Assembly (NCBI RefSeq): GCF_004365355.1
Contig: NZ_SODP01000001.1
Span: forward strand, 1,123,473 to 1,187,472
Direction: 5' to 3'
Length of the DNA stretch: 64,000 nucleotides
Origin: Kribbella pratensis
Lineage (GTDB): Bacteria > Actinomycetota > Actinomycetes > Propionibacteriales > Kribbellaceae
Below are positions 36,444 to 44,945 of this stretch, piece by piece. How positions within the stretch are numbered: the stretch's first letter is position 1; the number at the start of each line of letters is the position of its first letter. Made by a program: the position numbers and the translations under genes. The notes under the pieces are model-generated. The model searched no databases, was not told the DNA's origin, and saw only the letters and a list, made by a program, of their open reading frames with translations.

Positions 36444-37751
36444 ATGACCGTGCTTCTCACCACCGTCGGCATCGTGCTGTTCGTGCTGGGGGTCCTGATC
36501 TCCGTGGCGCTGCACGAGATGGGCCACATGCTCCCGGCGAAGGCGTTCGGGATGAAGGTCACGCAGTTCTTCGTCGGCTTCGGCCGGACCGTCTGGTCGA
36601 CCAGACGCGGCGAGACGGAGTACGGCATCAAGGCGATCCCGGCCGGCGGGTTCGTCCGGATCATCGGGATGCTGCCGCCGGGCAAGGGGCAGGACCCGAC
36701 GAAGGTCCGCAAGGCCAACACCGGACCGATCCAGTCGCTGGTCGAGAACGCGCGGTCCGCGGAGTACGAGACGATCTCCCCTGAGGACGACGGCCGGCTC
36801 TTCTACCAGAAGGTGTGGTGGAAGAAGCTGATCGTGATGGCGTCCGGACCGCTGGTGAACGTGGTGATCGCGTTCGTGCTGTTCGGCGGGCTGTACATGC
36901 TCTACGGGACGCCGGTCGCGCAGACCACGGTCTCCACCGTCACCGACTGCGTGATCCCGGCCAACCAGGCATCGGCCGACAGGCAGTGCACCGACACCGA
37001 CAAGGTCTCGCCGGCCAAGGTCGCCGGCTTCCAGGTCGGTGACAAGATCGTCTCCTTCAACGGCACGCGGATCAGCAGCTGGGACCAGCTCACCCCGCTG
37101 ATCCGCGCGAACACCGACAAGCCGGCCACGATCGTTGTCGAGCGCAACGGTGCCCAGAAGACGCTGCAGACCAACACGATCGTGAACCAGGTGCAGGAGA
37201 GCGCCACCTCCGACAAGCTCGTGTCGGTCGGGTTCCTCGGCATCTCGCCGACCGAGAAGGTGGAGCGGCAGAGCTTCGGCTTCGTCGTCGACCAGATGGG
37301 CAAGCTGACCGTCAGCACCGTGCAGGCGCTCGGCAAGTTCCCGGAGAAGCTCGTCGGGGTCGCCAAGTCGATCGTCGGCGGTCAGCGCGACCAGGACAGC
37401 CCGATGAGCGTCGTCGGCGCGAGCCGGGTCGCCGGTGAGGTCGCCTCCAGCGACCTGGGCGTCGGCCAGAAGATCGCCACCGGGATCCTGCTGCTCGCCT
37501 CGCTGAACCTGTTCCTTGCCCTGTTCAACTTCATCCCGCTGCTGCCGCTGGACGGCGGCCACATGATCGGCGCGATCTGGGAAGGCATCCGGCGCGGCTT
37601 CGCCAAGCTGTTCCGCCGCCCCGACCCCGGGTACGTCGACGTGGCCAAACTGCTCCCGATCGCGTACGTCGCAGCGAGCGCGATCGTGGTGATGGGCGTG
37701 CTGCTCGTCATCGCCGACATCGTGAACCCCATCAAGCTCTTCAACGGCTGA
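36444..37751 (+). CDS. rseP: Site-2 intramembrane metalloprotease RseP/Rip
   Basis: 435 residues. Zinc site HEMGH at about residues 24-28 in the first membrane helix, second site NFIPLLPLDGGHM near 370, and a PDZ domain (VAGFQVGDKIVSFNGTRIS) between. About four membrane helices. The family (Rip1 in mycobacteria) cleaves anti-sigma factors inside the membrane. The 21-nt gap to dxr and the GGAG at the start suggest one transcript. The product has all catalytic residues. Confidence 0.95.
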   Translation: MTVLLTTVGIVLFVLGVLISVALHEMGHMLPAKAFGMKVTQFFVGFGRTVWSTRRGETEYGIKAIPAGGFVRIIGMLPPGKGQDPTKVRKANTGPIQSLVENARSAEYETISPEDDGRLFYQKVWWKKLIVMASGPLVNVVIAFVLFGGLYMLYGTPVAQTTVSTVTDCVIPANQASADRQCTDTDKVSPAKVAGFQVGDKIVSFNGTRISSWDQLTPLIRANTDKPATIVVERNGAQKTLQTNTIVNQVQESATSDKLVSVGFLGISPTEKVERQSFGFVVDQMGKLTVSTVQALGKFPEKLVGVAKSIVGGQRDQDSPMSVVGASRVAGEVASSDLGVGQKIATGILLLASLNLFLALFNFIPLLPLDGGHMIGAIWEGIRRGFAKLFRRPDPGYVDVAKLLPIAYVAASAIVVMGVLLVIADIVNPIKLFNG

Positions 37752-37777
37752 CCGTCACCGACACTGGTTAAGGACTC

Positions 37778-38926
37778 ATGAGCATCAACCTGGGCATGCC
37801 CGCGCTGCCGCCTCCGACCCTCGCGCCGCGCCGCAAGACCCGTCAGATCAAGGTCGGCAGCGTGCTGGTCGGCGGCGACGCACCGATCTCGGTGCAGTCG
37901 ATGACGACCACGCCGACCAACGACGTCAACAAGACGCTGCAGCAGATCGCCGAGCTGACCGCGGCGGGCTGCGACATCGTCCGGGTCGCCTGCCCGCGGC
38001 AGGAGGACGCCGACGCGCTGCCGGAGATCGCGAGGCACTCGCAGATCCCGGTGATCGCCGACATCCACTTCCAGCCGAGCTACGTGTTCGCCGCGATCGA
38101 GGCCGGCTGCGCCGCGGTCCGGGTGAACCCGGGGAACATCCGCAGGTTCGACGACCAGGTCAAGGAGATCGCCCAGGCGGCGAAGGACCACGGTACGTCG
38201 CTGCGCATCGGCGTGAACGCCGGATCGCTGGACAAGCGGCTGCTGGAGAAGTACGGCAAGGCCACGCCGGAGGCGCTGGTCGAGTCGGCCGTGTGGGAAG
38301 CCTCGCTGTTCGAGGAGCACGACTTCCACGACTTCAAGATCTCGGTCAAGCACAACGACCCGGTCGTGATGGTGCAGGCGTACGAGATGCTGGCCGAGCG
38401 CGGTGACTGGCCGCTGCACCTCGGCGTCACCGAGGCAGGTCCGGCGTTCCAGGGCACGATCAAGTCGTCGGTGGCCTTCGGTGCGCTGCTGTCGAAGGGC
38501 ATCGGTGACACGATCCGGGTGTCGCTGTCCGCGCCGCCGGTCGAGGAGGTCAAGGTCGGCCTGCAGATCCTGCAGTCGCTGAACCTGCGCGAGCGCAAGC
38601 TCGAGATCGTCTCCTGCCCGTCCTGCGGCCGCGCCCAGGTGGACGTGTACACGCTCGCCGAGCAGGTCACCGCCGGCCTCGAGGGCATGGAGGTCCCGCT
38701 CCGCGTCGCCGTGATGGGCTGCGTCGTCAACGGCCCCGGCGAAGCCCGCGAAGCTGACCTCGGCGTCGCCTCCGGCAACGGCAAGGGCCAGATCTTCGTC
38801 AAGGGCGAGGTCATCAAGACCGTCCCGGAGTCGGCGATCGTGGAGACCCTCATCGAAGAGGCCATGCGCATCGCCGAAACCATGGAAACCGCCGAACCCG
38901 GCGAGCCCACCGTCTCCATCAGCTGA
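37778..38926 (+). CDS. ispG: 4-hydroxy-3-methylbut-2-enyl diphosphate synthase
   Basis: 382 residues. The [4Fe-4S] enzyme of the MEP pathway that turns MEcPP into HMBPP. The cluster cysteines lie in [11 protein letters not shown] (near 280) and [15 protein letters not shown] (near 315). The TIM-barrel N-domain starts with [13 protein letters not shown] and has [11 protein letters not shown] with AAGGA upstream. Last gene of the dxr-rseP-ispG unit, followed by a hairpin. Confidence 0.97.
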   Translation: MSINLGMPALPPPTLAPRRKTRQIKVGSVLVGGDAPISVQSMTTTPTNDVNKTLQQIAELTAAGCDIVRVACPRQEDADALPEIARHSQIPVIADIHFQPSYVFAAIEAGCAAVRVNPGNIRRFDDQVKEIAQAAKDHGTSLRIGVNAGSLDKRLLEKYGKATPEALVESAVWEASLFEEHDFHDFKISVKHNDPVVMVQAYEMLAERGDWPLHLGVTEAGPAFQGTIKSSVAFGALLSKGIGDTIRVSLSAPPVEEVKVGLQILQSLNLRERKLEIVSCPSCGRAQVDVYTLAEQVTAGLEGMEVPLRVAVMGCVVNGPGEAREADLGVASGNGKGQIFVKGEVIKTVPESAIVETLIEEAMRIAETMETAEPGEPTVSIS

Positions 38927-38930
38927 CAAA

Positions 38931-38956
38931 CACCAGCCCTGCGCCAAGGTCTGGTG
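38931..38956 (+). terminator. Hairpin after ispG
   Basis: CACCAG-C-CCT, six-base loop, AGG-T-CTGGTG: nine pairs with one internal mismatch, starting 5 nt after the ispG stop. No T-tract. Probable end of the dxr operon. Confidence 0.5.
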
Positions 38957-39006
38957 CTCAACTCCCGCCAGACCTGCTGCCTCGGTGCCCTGGTCTGCGG
39001 ACGACT

Positions 39007-39714
39007 TCAGTGGTTCGCGGACCCGGTCGGCGCCCTGTCGTCGTCGTTGTGGGTTGCTATTGGTCTGACCGGCGGCAGCGCGGGTGGTTGGGTCGGGTCG
39101 TCCGTTGGGACCATGCGTCGTACTGCGGCCGGCATGGCGCCGACCGTGAACGCGTGGACGGCCGGTCCGACGGACGCGGTGACGAACGACGCCACGGTCG
39201 GGACGTCGGCAGGGAGCGGAACGAGGTGCTCACCTGGACCGAAGTGGGAGTCGACGATCCGCATGGAGGTGCTCGCAGGTTCGGGTGGGGTGAATGACGT
39301 GGCCCACCAGGCCTCGACGACGACCTGGGACGGTTCCTGCAGGGTGATTCGTACCGTCCTGTTGGTGGCGTCATAGGCCACCCCGTTGTCGTCGCTGGCA
39401 GTCGACAGGACGCTCTCGACCTGGGCAGCGATAAGGCCTGCGATTCCGGCGAGGCCCTGGACAAAGGTGACCTGACCGTTGACCTGCGAGATCGCCTCGC
39501 TGAGGTATTGCTTGGTGCCGGCCGGAACCATCCCGCCGAACATCACGACATCGAGGTTCGTCGTGTCGTACTCCGTCAGAACGTCGTCGAACTGATTTGT
39601 CGCGTCCGCGTGGAAGCCCTTGCTGCGCAGGATGCCGGTGGCGTCGAGGATCACGCCCGGACTCCTGCCGATGACCAGAATCCGTTCGGGTCTGCTGGTG
39701 ATTGATTCGCCCAT
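39007..39714 (-). CDS. Receiver-like / Rossmann-type hypothetical protein
   Basis: 235 residues. The first 100 residues (RILVIGRSPGVILDATGILR; LDVVMFGGMVPAGTKQYLSE; VTFVQGLAGIAGLIAAQVES) have the alternating pattern of a response-regulator receiver fold but lack a clear phospho-acceptor Asp cluster. The rest is unrecognised, ending in a Pro/Asp-rich tail. It diverges from marR across a region with two identical-arm palindromes, so MarR very likely represses both. Confidence 0.65.
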   Translation of the reverse strand: MGESITSRPERILVIGRSPGVILDATGILRSKGFHADATNQFDDVLTEYDTTNLDVVMFGGMVPAGTKQYLSEAISQVNGQVTFVQGLAGIAGLIAAQVESVLSTASDDNGVAYDATNRTVRITLQEPSQVVVEAWWATSFTPPEPASTSMRIVDSHFGPGEHLVPLPADVPTVASFVTASVGPAVHAFTVGAMPAAVRRMVPTDDPTQPPALPPVRPIATHNDDDRAPTGSANH

Positions 39715-39737
39715 GAGCCGGTCTCCCGAGATTTCAG

Positions 39738-39778
39738 TGTTGGTATGGCCAACATAGCAAGTGTTGGTCGTGCCAACA
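39738..39778. promoter_or_regulatory. Twin palindromic operators of the MarR regulator
   Basis: TGTTGG-TATGG-CCAACA (39738-39754) and TGTTGG-TCGTG-CCAACA (39762-39778): two 17-bp perfect inverted repeats whose centres are 24 bp apart. They fill the 81-bp region between the two divergent genes. The second overlaps the -35/spacer of the marR promoter (TATCGT at 39784-39789, 6 nt before the ATG). Confidence 0.85.
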
Positions 39779-39795
39779 ACTGGTATCGTCGGTCC

Positions 39796-40275
39796 ATGCC
39801 GATGGATCACGCGCCGCGTCGTACTCCCGATCGCGTCAAGGATCGTCCGACCTGGCTCATCAGCCGGACCTTCGCCCGCTCGTCGGGTCTGCTCGCCGCC
39901 GGGTTCGAGTCGCACGGCAGCGGACTTCGCAGCTACCACTACCGGCTGTTGGCCGCGCTCGAGGAGTGGGGGCCGGCGAGTCAGGCCGACCTGGGCCGGG
40001 GGACCGGGATCGATCGCAGTGACGTCACTGCGGCACTGTCCGAGCTCGAGGGGCGTGGGCTCGTCGAGCGGTCGGTCGACCCGAGGCACAAGCGTCGCAA
40101 TATCGTCACCATCACCCCTGCGGGGATCGCCCAACTCCTGGAGCTCGACAATGTCATCGACGGTATCCAGGAGCAGGTCCTGAAGCCGCTGACGAGCGCG
40201 CAACGCCGGCAGTTCATCGCCCTGATGGTGAAGCTCCTCGCAGCCGACGAACCTCTGCCGAAAGGGTCCCTCTGA
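39796..40275 (+). CDS. MarR-family transcriptional regulator
   Basis: 159 residues. Winged helix: LLAALEEWGPASQADLGRGT, then IDRSDVTAALSELEGRGLVERSVDPRHKRRN, with the conserved wing DPRHKRR. Dimer helices at both ends. Such regulators bind palindromes and release them on ligand binding. Start chosen at ATG 39796, which lies 6 nt after TATCGT (leaderless). The longer upstream frame would run through the operators. Confidence 0.9.
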   Translation: MPMDHAPRRTPDRVKDRPTWLISRTFARSSGLLAAGFESHGSGLRSYHYRLLAALEEWGPASQADLGRGTGIDRSDVTAALSELEGRGLVERSVDPRHKRRNIVTITPAGIAQLLELDNVIDGIQEQVLKPLTSAQRRQFIALMVKLLAADEPLPKGSL

Positions 40276-40277
40276 GG

Positions 40278-40826
40278 ATGTCCGAGTATCTGGTTGTCTG
40301 TGCCGTTGCCGGGGAGGCTCGCTATGTGCCGGCGGGGGTGCCGCTGGTGGTTACCGGGGTTGGGAAGACTCCGGCTGCCGTTGCCGTGAGCCGGGCGCTG
40401 GCTGAGCGCGATACGTCTGACCTGGTGGTGCTGAATGTCGGCACGACCGGGGCGTTGCGGGACGGCCTGTCCGGACTGTTTCTGCCGAGCACAGTGATCA
40501 ATCACGACGTGAATGCGGAGGCCGTTCGGGCTATCGGGCTCGACCCGCAGGATGAGCTGCACATCGAGGGCGGGGACGGGACGGTGCTCGCGTCAGGGGA
40601 TGTGTTCGTGACGGACTCGCTGGTGCGGCAGCGGCTGGCGGAGCGGGCGCATCTGGTGGACATGGAGGCGTACGGCGTCGTGTACGCGTGCCGCGAGTAC
40701 GGCGTACCGGTCCGCGTCGTGAAGCACGTGTCCGACTCAGCGGACGAGGCAGCCCTCGACTGGCCGGCCCTGGTGGATGCGAGCGCCAAGGTCCTGGGGG
40801 AGTGGGTCAGCAACTACGTGCGCTGA
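40278..40826 (+). CDS. PNP/UDP-type nucleosidase
   Basis: 182 residues of the nucleoside phosphorylase fold: VVTGVGKTPAAVAVSRAL, VLNVGTTGALRDGLSGLFLP, and HLVDMEAYGVVYACREYGVPVRVVKHVSDSAD with the ribose-binding ME pair and catalytic Asp. This matches MTA/SAH-nucleosidase-like enzymes, which cleave the N-glycosidic bond. It is shorter than typical MTAN (about 230). It starts 2 nt after marR and is probably co-transcribed. Confidence 0.85.
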   Translation: MSEYLVVCAVAGEARYVPAGVPLVVTGVGKTPAAVAVSRALAERDTSDLVVLNVGTTGALRDGLSGLFLPSTVINHDVNAEAVRAIGLDPQDELHIEGGDGTVLASGDVFVTDSLVRQRLAERAHLVDMEAYGVVYACREYGVPVRVVKHVSDSADEAALDWPALVDASAKVLGEWVSNYVR

Positions 40827-41313
40827 GCCACTCCAGTACGACGGTCTCGCGCGCCAGCCAGCGCATCACGCCGACGCCGCTCTCCATCACCCCGCGGTTC
40901 GCCGCCAGCGCGGTGTCGACAGTCACCCACTGCGGCGTGAGTTCCAGCTCGGCCTCGTAGCCCTCCAACTGCTGATCGTCAGCTGGCGTTCCGCCCGAGC
41001 ATTCGAAGTAGTACGACGTCATGCCGAACACGTCGTACTCCGCGTCGATCGCAGGCACCTCCTCGCGGGTCGTTGCCAGCTCGGCGCCGACGGCAACCGC
41101 GTCGTACGCGCACTCCTCACGGAACTCGCGGCGTAGCGCGGACTCGAAGGACTCACCCGGTTCGACGCCGCCGCCAGGGAACTTGTAGTCGCCATGGCGG
41201 GACGCGAGCAGCAGCAACTCCGGCCCGCGGAAGAGCACCCCGCGGACCGCAGTGCGTTCGACCACACGTCCGCCACAAGCGAGTTCAGGTGAACGAAAGG
41301 TGGCGAGGAGCAT
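40807..41313 (-). CDS. NUDIX hydrolase
   Basis: 168 residues. The Nudix box is GGGVEPGESFESALRREFRE followed by EC, matching GX5EX7REUXEE, so it is a likely Mg-dependent pyrophosphohydrolase. The substrate is unknown. Start is the ATG at 41313, opposite the cyclase promoter. The 3' end overlaps the convergent nucleosidase gene by 20 nt. Confidence 0.88.
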   Translation of the reverse strand: MLLATFRSPELACGGRVVERTAVRGVLFRGPELLLLASRHGDYKFPGGGVEPGESFESALRREFREECAYDAVAVGAELATTREEVPAIDAEYDVFGMTSYYFECSGGTPADDQQLEGYEAELELTPQWVTVDTALAANRGVMESGVGVMRWLARETVVLEWLSARSC

Positions 41314-41319
41314 GCGGTC

Positions 41320-41345
41320 TATGCTGACTTGGCCTTGGGTCAAGT
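41320..41345 (+). promoter_or_regulatory. -10 element and palindromic operator of the cyclase operon
   Basis: TATGCT (41320-41325) followed by ACTTGGCCTTGGGTCAAGT (41327-41345), an inverted repeat with arms ACTTG/CAAGT and a 9-nt spacer at the predicted transcription start. The arms resemble those of the MerR operator at 43777-43798. Confidence 0.4.
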
Positions 41346-41367
41346 ACGCCAGTTGCTGGAGGTTCAT

Positions 41368-42150
41368 ATGGCCGGTTCTTCGGTTCTGACGGCGCTGACG
41401 AGTGCGCTTGCGGATGGGTCGATCGAGGTGGTGGATCTGACGTCGCCGTTGTCCGCGACGACGCCGGTCATCCAGTTGCCGCCGGAGTTCGGCCAGACGG
41501 CGCGATTCGCGCTGGAGGAGATCAGCAGGTACGACGATCGCGGCCCGGCCTGGTACTGGAACAACTTCACCAGCGGCGAGCACACCGGCACGCACTTCGA
41601 CGCACCGAACCACTGGGTCACAGGCAAGGACCTAGCCGACATCGCCTCGGTCCCGGCGAACCGGTTGATCGCTCCGGCCGTCGTGCTCGACTTTACGGCC
41701 GAGGTGGAGAAGAACCCCGACTTCCTCGTCGAGGTCGACCATCTGAAGGCCTGGGAGGCGGAGAACGTCCCGCTGCCCGCCGGCGGCTGGCTGTTCGTAC
41801 GCACGGGCTGGGATGCTCGATCGCACTCGCAGGAGACCTTCCTCAACGCCGACGAGAACGGACCGCACACGCCGGGCCTGTCGCCGGAGTGCGCGCGCTG
41901 GGTCGCGCAGGAGTCGCCCGTCCTCGGCATGGGTGTCGAGACCGTCGGCACCGATGCCGGGAAGGCGCACTCGTTCGACCCACCGTTCCCGTGCCACTCC
42001 TACCTGATGGGCAGCGACAAGTACGGGCTGACCCAACTCCAGAACCTCGCGCAGCTCCCGCCGACCGGCGCCGTCATCATCGCGGGACCGTTGCCGATCG
42101 TCGGCGGTTCGGGGGCTCCTGCCCGGGTGCTCGCGCTGGTCGAACGCTGA
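41368..42150 (+). CDS. Cyclase-family metal hydrolase (kynurenine formamidase/isatin hydrolase type)
   Basis: 260 residues. The motif HTGTHFDAPNHW gives the HxGTHxDxxxH metal site of the cyclase family. Members hydrolyse formylkynurenine, isatin or similar amides. GVETVGTDAGKAHSFDPPFPCH near the C-terminus is the second conserved block. CTGGAGG precedes the ATG at 41368. Its stop overlaps the start of a ThDP enzyme by one base (TGATG), so the two are coupled. Confidence 0.85.
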   Translation: MAGSSVLTALTSALADGSIEVVDLTSPLSATTPVIQLPPEFGQTARFALEEISRYDDRGPAWYWNNFTSGEHTGTHFDAPNHWVTGKDLADIASVPANRLIAPAVVLDFTAEVEKNPDFLVEVDHLKAWEAENVPLPAGGWLFVRTGWDARSHSQETFLNADENGPHTPGLSPECARWVAQESPVLGMGVETVGTDAGKAHSFDPPFPCHSYLMGSDKYGLTQLQNLAQLPPTGAVIIAGPLPIVGGSGAPARVLALVER

Positions 42151-43763
42151 TGAATGTCGCGGACGCCGTCGGCCGGGCGTTGGTGGCCGCGGGCGTCCGC
42201 GACGTCTTCGGCGTGGTCGGGTCTGGCAACTTCCACCTGACGAACGCGATGGTCGCCGCGGGCGCGCGGTTCGTCGCCGCCCGCCACGAGGGCGGCGCGG
42301 CCACGATGGCCGACGCCTACTCACGGATGAGCGGGACGGTCGCCGCGCTCACGGTTCACCAAGGCTGCGGTCTGACGAACGCGATGACCGGGATCGCCGA
42401 AGCCGCCAAGAGCCGTACGCCGATGGTCGTGGTCGCGGCCGAGGTCCTCGAGCCGCGCTCGAACTTCTACGTCGACCAAGCGGCGCTGGCTCGCGCGGTC
42501 GGCGCCGTCCCGGTACGGACCAGCTCGCCGGAGACCGCGATAGCGGAGGCGCAAGACGCGGTGGCGATCGCAGTACGCGAGCGCAGGACGGTGCTGCTGA
42601 ACGTGCCACTTCCCGTGCAGGCGTTGGAAATTCCGCCACCCGCGGCCGCCCAGCAATTGCCGTCGAGAGACGCGGTGGTGCCGGACGGCGCCGAGGTCGC
42701 TGCCCTCACCGACCTGCTACGGCGTGCCGAAAAACCCGTCTTCGTCGCAGGCCGCGGAGCTCGCGGACATCGCCGGATCCTCGAAGCGCTGGCGGAACGA
42801 TCCGGCGCACTCCTCGCGACCTCGGCCGTCGCGCACGGCCTGTTCCACGGCAACCCCTGGTCGCTCGGGATCTCGGGAGGCTTCGCGTCACCGCGTACTG
42901 CGGAATTGATCCGCGACGCCGACCTCATCGTCGGCTGGGGCTGCGCGCTGAACATGTGGACGATGCGCCACGGTCAGCTGATCGGACCCGACGCGACCGT
43001 GGTGCAGGTCGACGACGACGCGTCGGCGCTCGGCGCGCATCGCGAGATCCAGTTGGGAGTCACCGGCGACGTCGGCCTGACCGCCAAGCTTGCTCTCGAC
43101 GCATTCGGCGAACAACACACCGGCTATCGCAGGATCGAGCTCGGCGGCGTGCGCTGGCGGGACGTCGAGTACGACGACACGAGTACTGCGGAGCGGATCG
43201 ACCCGCGGACGCTGAGCATCGCGCTCGACGACGTACTTCCGGCCGAACGCGTCGTCGCCGTCGACTCCGGCAACTTCATGGGCTACCCGAGCGCATACCT
43301 CGACGTGCCCGACGAGAACGGCCTGTGCTTCACCCAGGCGTTCCAGTCGATCGGCCTCGGCCTCGCCACCGCGATCGGCGCCGCGCTGGCCCAGCCGCAC
43401 CGGCTGCCGGTGGCCGCGCTCGGCGACGGCGGCGCACTGATGAGTGCGGCAGAACTGGACACGGTCCGACGGCTCGGACTACCGATGCTGGTCGTCGTGT
43501 ACAACGACGACGCGTACGGCGCCGAGGTGCACCACTTCGCTCCCGGCGGGCACGCGTTGGACACCGTGAGGTTCCCGCCGACCGATATCGCCGCGATCGC
43601 GCAGGGCTACGGCTTCGAGGCCGTGACCGTCCGCACTGCCGGCGACCTCGCCGCGGTGCAGGACTGGCTGGACGGGCCGCGTTCGGTGCCGATGCTCGTG
43701 GACGCGAAGGTCGTCGCGGATCAGCCGTCCTGGTGGCTGGAGGAAGCGTTCCGGGGCCACTGA
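42150..43763 (+). CDS. Thiamine diphosphate-dependent decarboxylase/synthase-like enzyme
   Basis: 537 residues with all three ThDP domains. The catalytic Glu is in AARHEGGAATMADAYSRMSG. The central domain is NAD/FAD-like (VFVAGRGARGHRRILEAL). The C-terminal ThDP/Mg motif is ALGDGGALMSAAELDTVRRL with VVVYNDDAYG. It is closest in form to acetolactate synthase-like and 2-oxoacid decarboxylases; the exact reaction is not clear. Coupled to the cyclase gene, so a 2-oxo acid released by that hydrolase is a reasonable substrate. Confidence 0.88.
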   Translation: MNVADAVGRALVAAGVRDVFGVVGSGNFHLTNAMVAAGARFVAARHEGGAATMADAYSRMSGTVAALTVHQGCGLTNAMTGIAEAAKSRTPMVVVAAEVLEPRSNFYVDQAALARAVGAVPVRTSSPETAIAEAQDAVAIAVRERRTVLLNVPLPVQALEIPPPAAAQQLPSRDAVVPDGAEVAALTDLLRRAEKPVFVAGRGARGHRRILEALAERSGALLATSAVAHGLFHGNPWSLGISGGFASPRTAELIRDADLIVGWGCALNMWTMRHGQLIGPDATVVQVDDDASALGAHREIQLGVTGDVGLTAKLALDAFGEQHTGYRRIELGGVRWRDVEYDDTSTAERIDPRTLSIALDDVLPAERVVAVDSGNFMGYPSAYLDVPDENGLCFTQAFQSIGLGLATAIGAALAQPHRLPVAALGDGGALMSAAELDTVRRLGLPMLVVVYNDDAYGAEVHHFAPGGHALDTVRFPPTDIAAIAQGYGFEAVTVRTAGDLAAVQDWLDGPRSVPMLVDAKVVADQPSWWLEEAFRGH

Positions 43764-43773
43764 CTATCCTGGC

Positions 43774-43803
43774 TTGACCTTGACCCTGGGGGCAAGGTTT
43801 AGC
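43774..43803 (+). promoter_or_regulatory. MerR-type operator/promoter
   Basis: ACCTTG-N10-CAAGGT (43777-43798) overlaps a TTGACC at 43774 and a TTTAGC at 43798. The spacing of about 18-20 bp between the hexamers is longer than optimal, as expected for promoters activated by MerR-type DNA twisting. Confidence 0.6.
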
Positions 43804-43823
43804 GTCGGGGTGAAGGAGGCGGG

Positions 43824-44192
43824 ATGCGGATCAGCGATCTGGCGGCCGAGGCCGGTGTGACGGTCAAGGCCGTGCGGTACTACGAGGCGCAGGGGCTGCT
43901 CAAACCTCGGCGCGAGGCGAACGGGTACCGGGCGTACGACGCGGACGACGTGGTCGTGGTGCGTGAGGTGAAGGCGCTGCTCAGTCTCGGGCTGACCGCA
44001 GAGCAGACGTACCCGTTCATCGAGTGCCTGCGCGCCGGCAACGAGCGCGCGGATGTTTGTCCGGCGTCGCTCACGGCGTACCGGACCCGGATCGCGGACG
44101 TGGACCGGCGGATCGCCGAGCTGACCGATCTGCGGGCCCGGCTGACCGACCTCCTGACCGATGCCGAGAGCTGGAGGATGAAACAACTATGA
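43824..44192 (+). CDS. MerR-family transcriptional regulator
   Basis: 122 residues. Winged helix RISDLAAEAGVTVKAVRYYE, AQGLLKPRREANGYRAYD, then a coiled-coil dimer helix (IADVDRRIAELTDLRARLTDL). Two cysteines (68 and 79) lie in the effector segment, which could sense thiol state or metal. The stop overlaps the thioredoxin start as ATGA, so regulator and thioredoxin are made together. Autoregulation through the upstream inverted repeat is likely. Confidence 0.9.
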   Translation: MRISDLAAEAGVTVKAVRYYEAQGLLKPRREANGYRAYDADDVVVVREVKALLSLGLTAEQTYPFIECLRAGNERADVCPASLTAYRTRIADVDRRIAELTDLRARLTDLLTDAESWRMKQL

Positions 44193-44524
44193 GTGAACTG
44201 CGTACCGTCGACGAGGCCACCTTCGACGAGGTCGTGCTGCGGTCCGAAAAGCCTGTGCTGGTGGACTTCTGGGCCGAGTGGTGCCCACCCTGCCACCAGA
44301 TCGCGCCGGTCCTCGCCCAGATCGCCGCCGACCGCGCCGATCAGCTGACGGTCGTGAAACTGAACTCCGACGAGAACCCGTCCATCTCCGCCCGCTACCG
44401 CGTGATGGCGCTCCCGACCCTGATCCTGTTCCACCACGGCGAAATGATCTGGTCCGTCGTAGGCGCCCGCCCGAAGGCACGCCTCCAGAAAGAACTGGAC
44501 GACGCCCTCCTGACCGCCGTCTAG
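44189..44524 (+). CDS. Thioredoxin with WCPPC active site
   Basis: 111 residues, one thioredoxin fold. VDFWAEWCPPCHQIAPVLAQ holds Cys32 and Cys35; the usual Gly between them is Pro. RVMALPTLILF supplies the cis-Pro. Cytosolic, no signal peptide. A CPPC site is more oxidising than CGPC in known thioredoxins. It is co-translated with the MerR gene and meets the convergent VOC gene at its stop. Confidence 0.93.
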   Translation: MSELRTVDEATFDEVVLRSEKPVLVDFWAEWCPPCHQIAPVLAQIAADRADQLTVVKLNSDENPSISARYRVMALPTLILFHHGEMIWSVVGARPKARLQKELDDALLTAV

Positions 44525-44889
44525 CCCCTGAACTTGTAGAGCTCGACCAGCACGCCGTGCGGACCGGCGACGTACGCCGAGGTAGTGCCCCAGTCGGTTT
44601 CGGTCGGCTCGAGGACGACGTTGCCGCCTCGGCGGCGGATCTCTTCGATGTCGGCGCGGACGTCGTCGCTGCTGAACTGCAGGAGGGTGCCGCCGAGCGG
44701 GCCGAAGCCGTCGACCATCGCGCCGGTGTGCAGTGCGATCGTCATCGCGCCGGCCTTCACCTCGGCGTACCCCTCGCTCGCGGTGCCGGAGATCTCCAGG
44801 CCGAGGATGCCGGCGAAGAAGTCGGCCAGGTCCTGGTTCTTCTCGCGGGTGTCGGTGAGTAGACCGAGGTGGTCGAAGCGGAGGTTCAT
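44521..44889 (-). CDS. VOC-family protein
   Basis: 122 residues: LRFDHLGLLTDTREKNQDLA at the start, TIALHTGAMVDGFG in the middle, VVLEPTETDWGTTSAYVAGPHGVLVELYKF at the end by pieces. A single glyoxalase-like domain with possible metal ligands H, H and E. Substrate unknown. It shares a control region of about 56 bp with the RHH gene on the other strand. Confidence 0.83.
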   Translation of the reverse strand: MNLRFDHLGLLTDTREKNQDLADFFAGILGLEISGTASEGYAEVKAGAMTIALHTGAMVDGFGPLGGTLLQFSSDDVRADIEEIRRRGGNVVLEPTETDWGTTSAYVAGPHGVLVELYKFRG

Positions 44890-44923
44890 CGTCGGATCTC
44901 CCTGCCGGTTGACGGTTAGCTGT

Positions 44924-44937
44924 CTAGGATGCTAGCA
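44924..44937 (+). promoter_or_regulatory. CTAG-rich operator candidate of the RHH-VOC pair
   Basis: CTAGGATGCTAGCA holds two CTAG tetranucleotides 8 bp apart and the palindrome TGCTAGCA. CTAG is rare in this GC-rich sequence. The site lies 9 nt before the RHH start, behind a TTGACG at 44909; it could be the RHH protein's own binding site. Confidence 0.4.
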
Positions 44938-44945
44938 ATATAGCC

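Noticed and set aside
35229-37562. Minus-strand 777-codon open frame
   Set aside because: Antisense shadow of dxr and rseP with His/Asp/Arg-rich composition and no domain.
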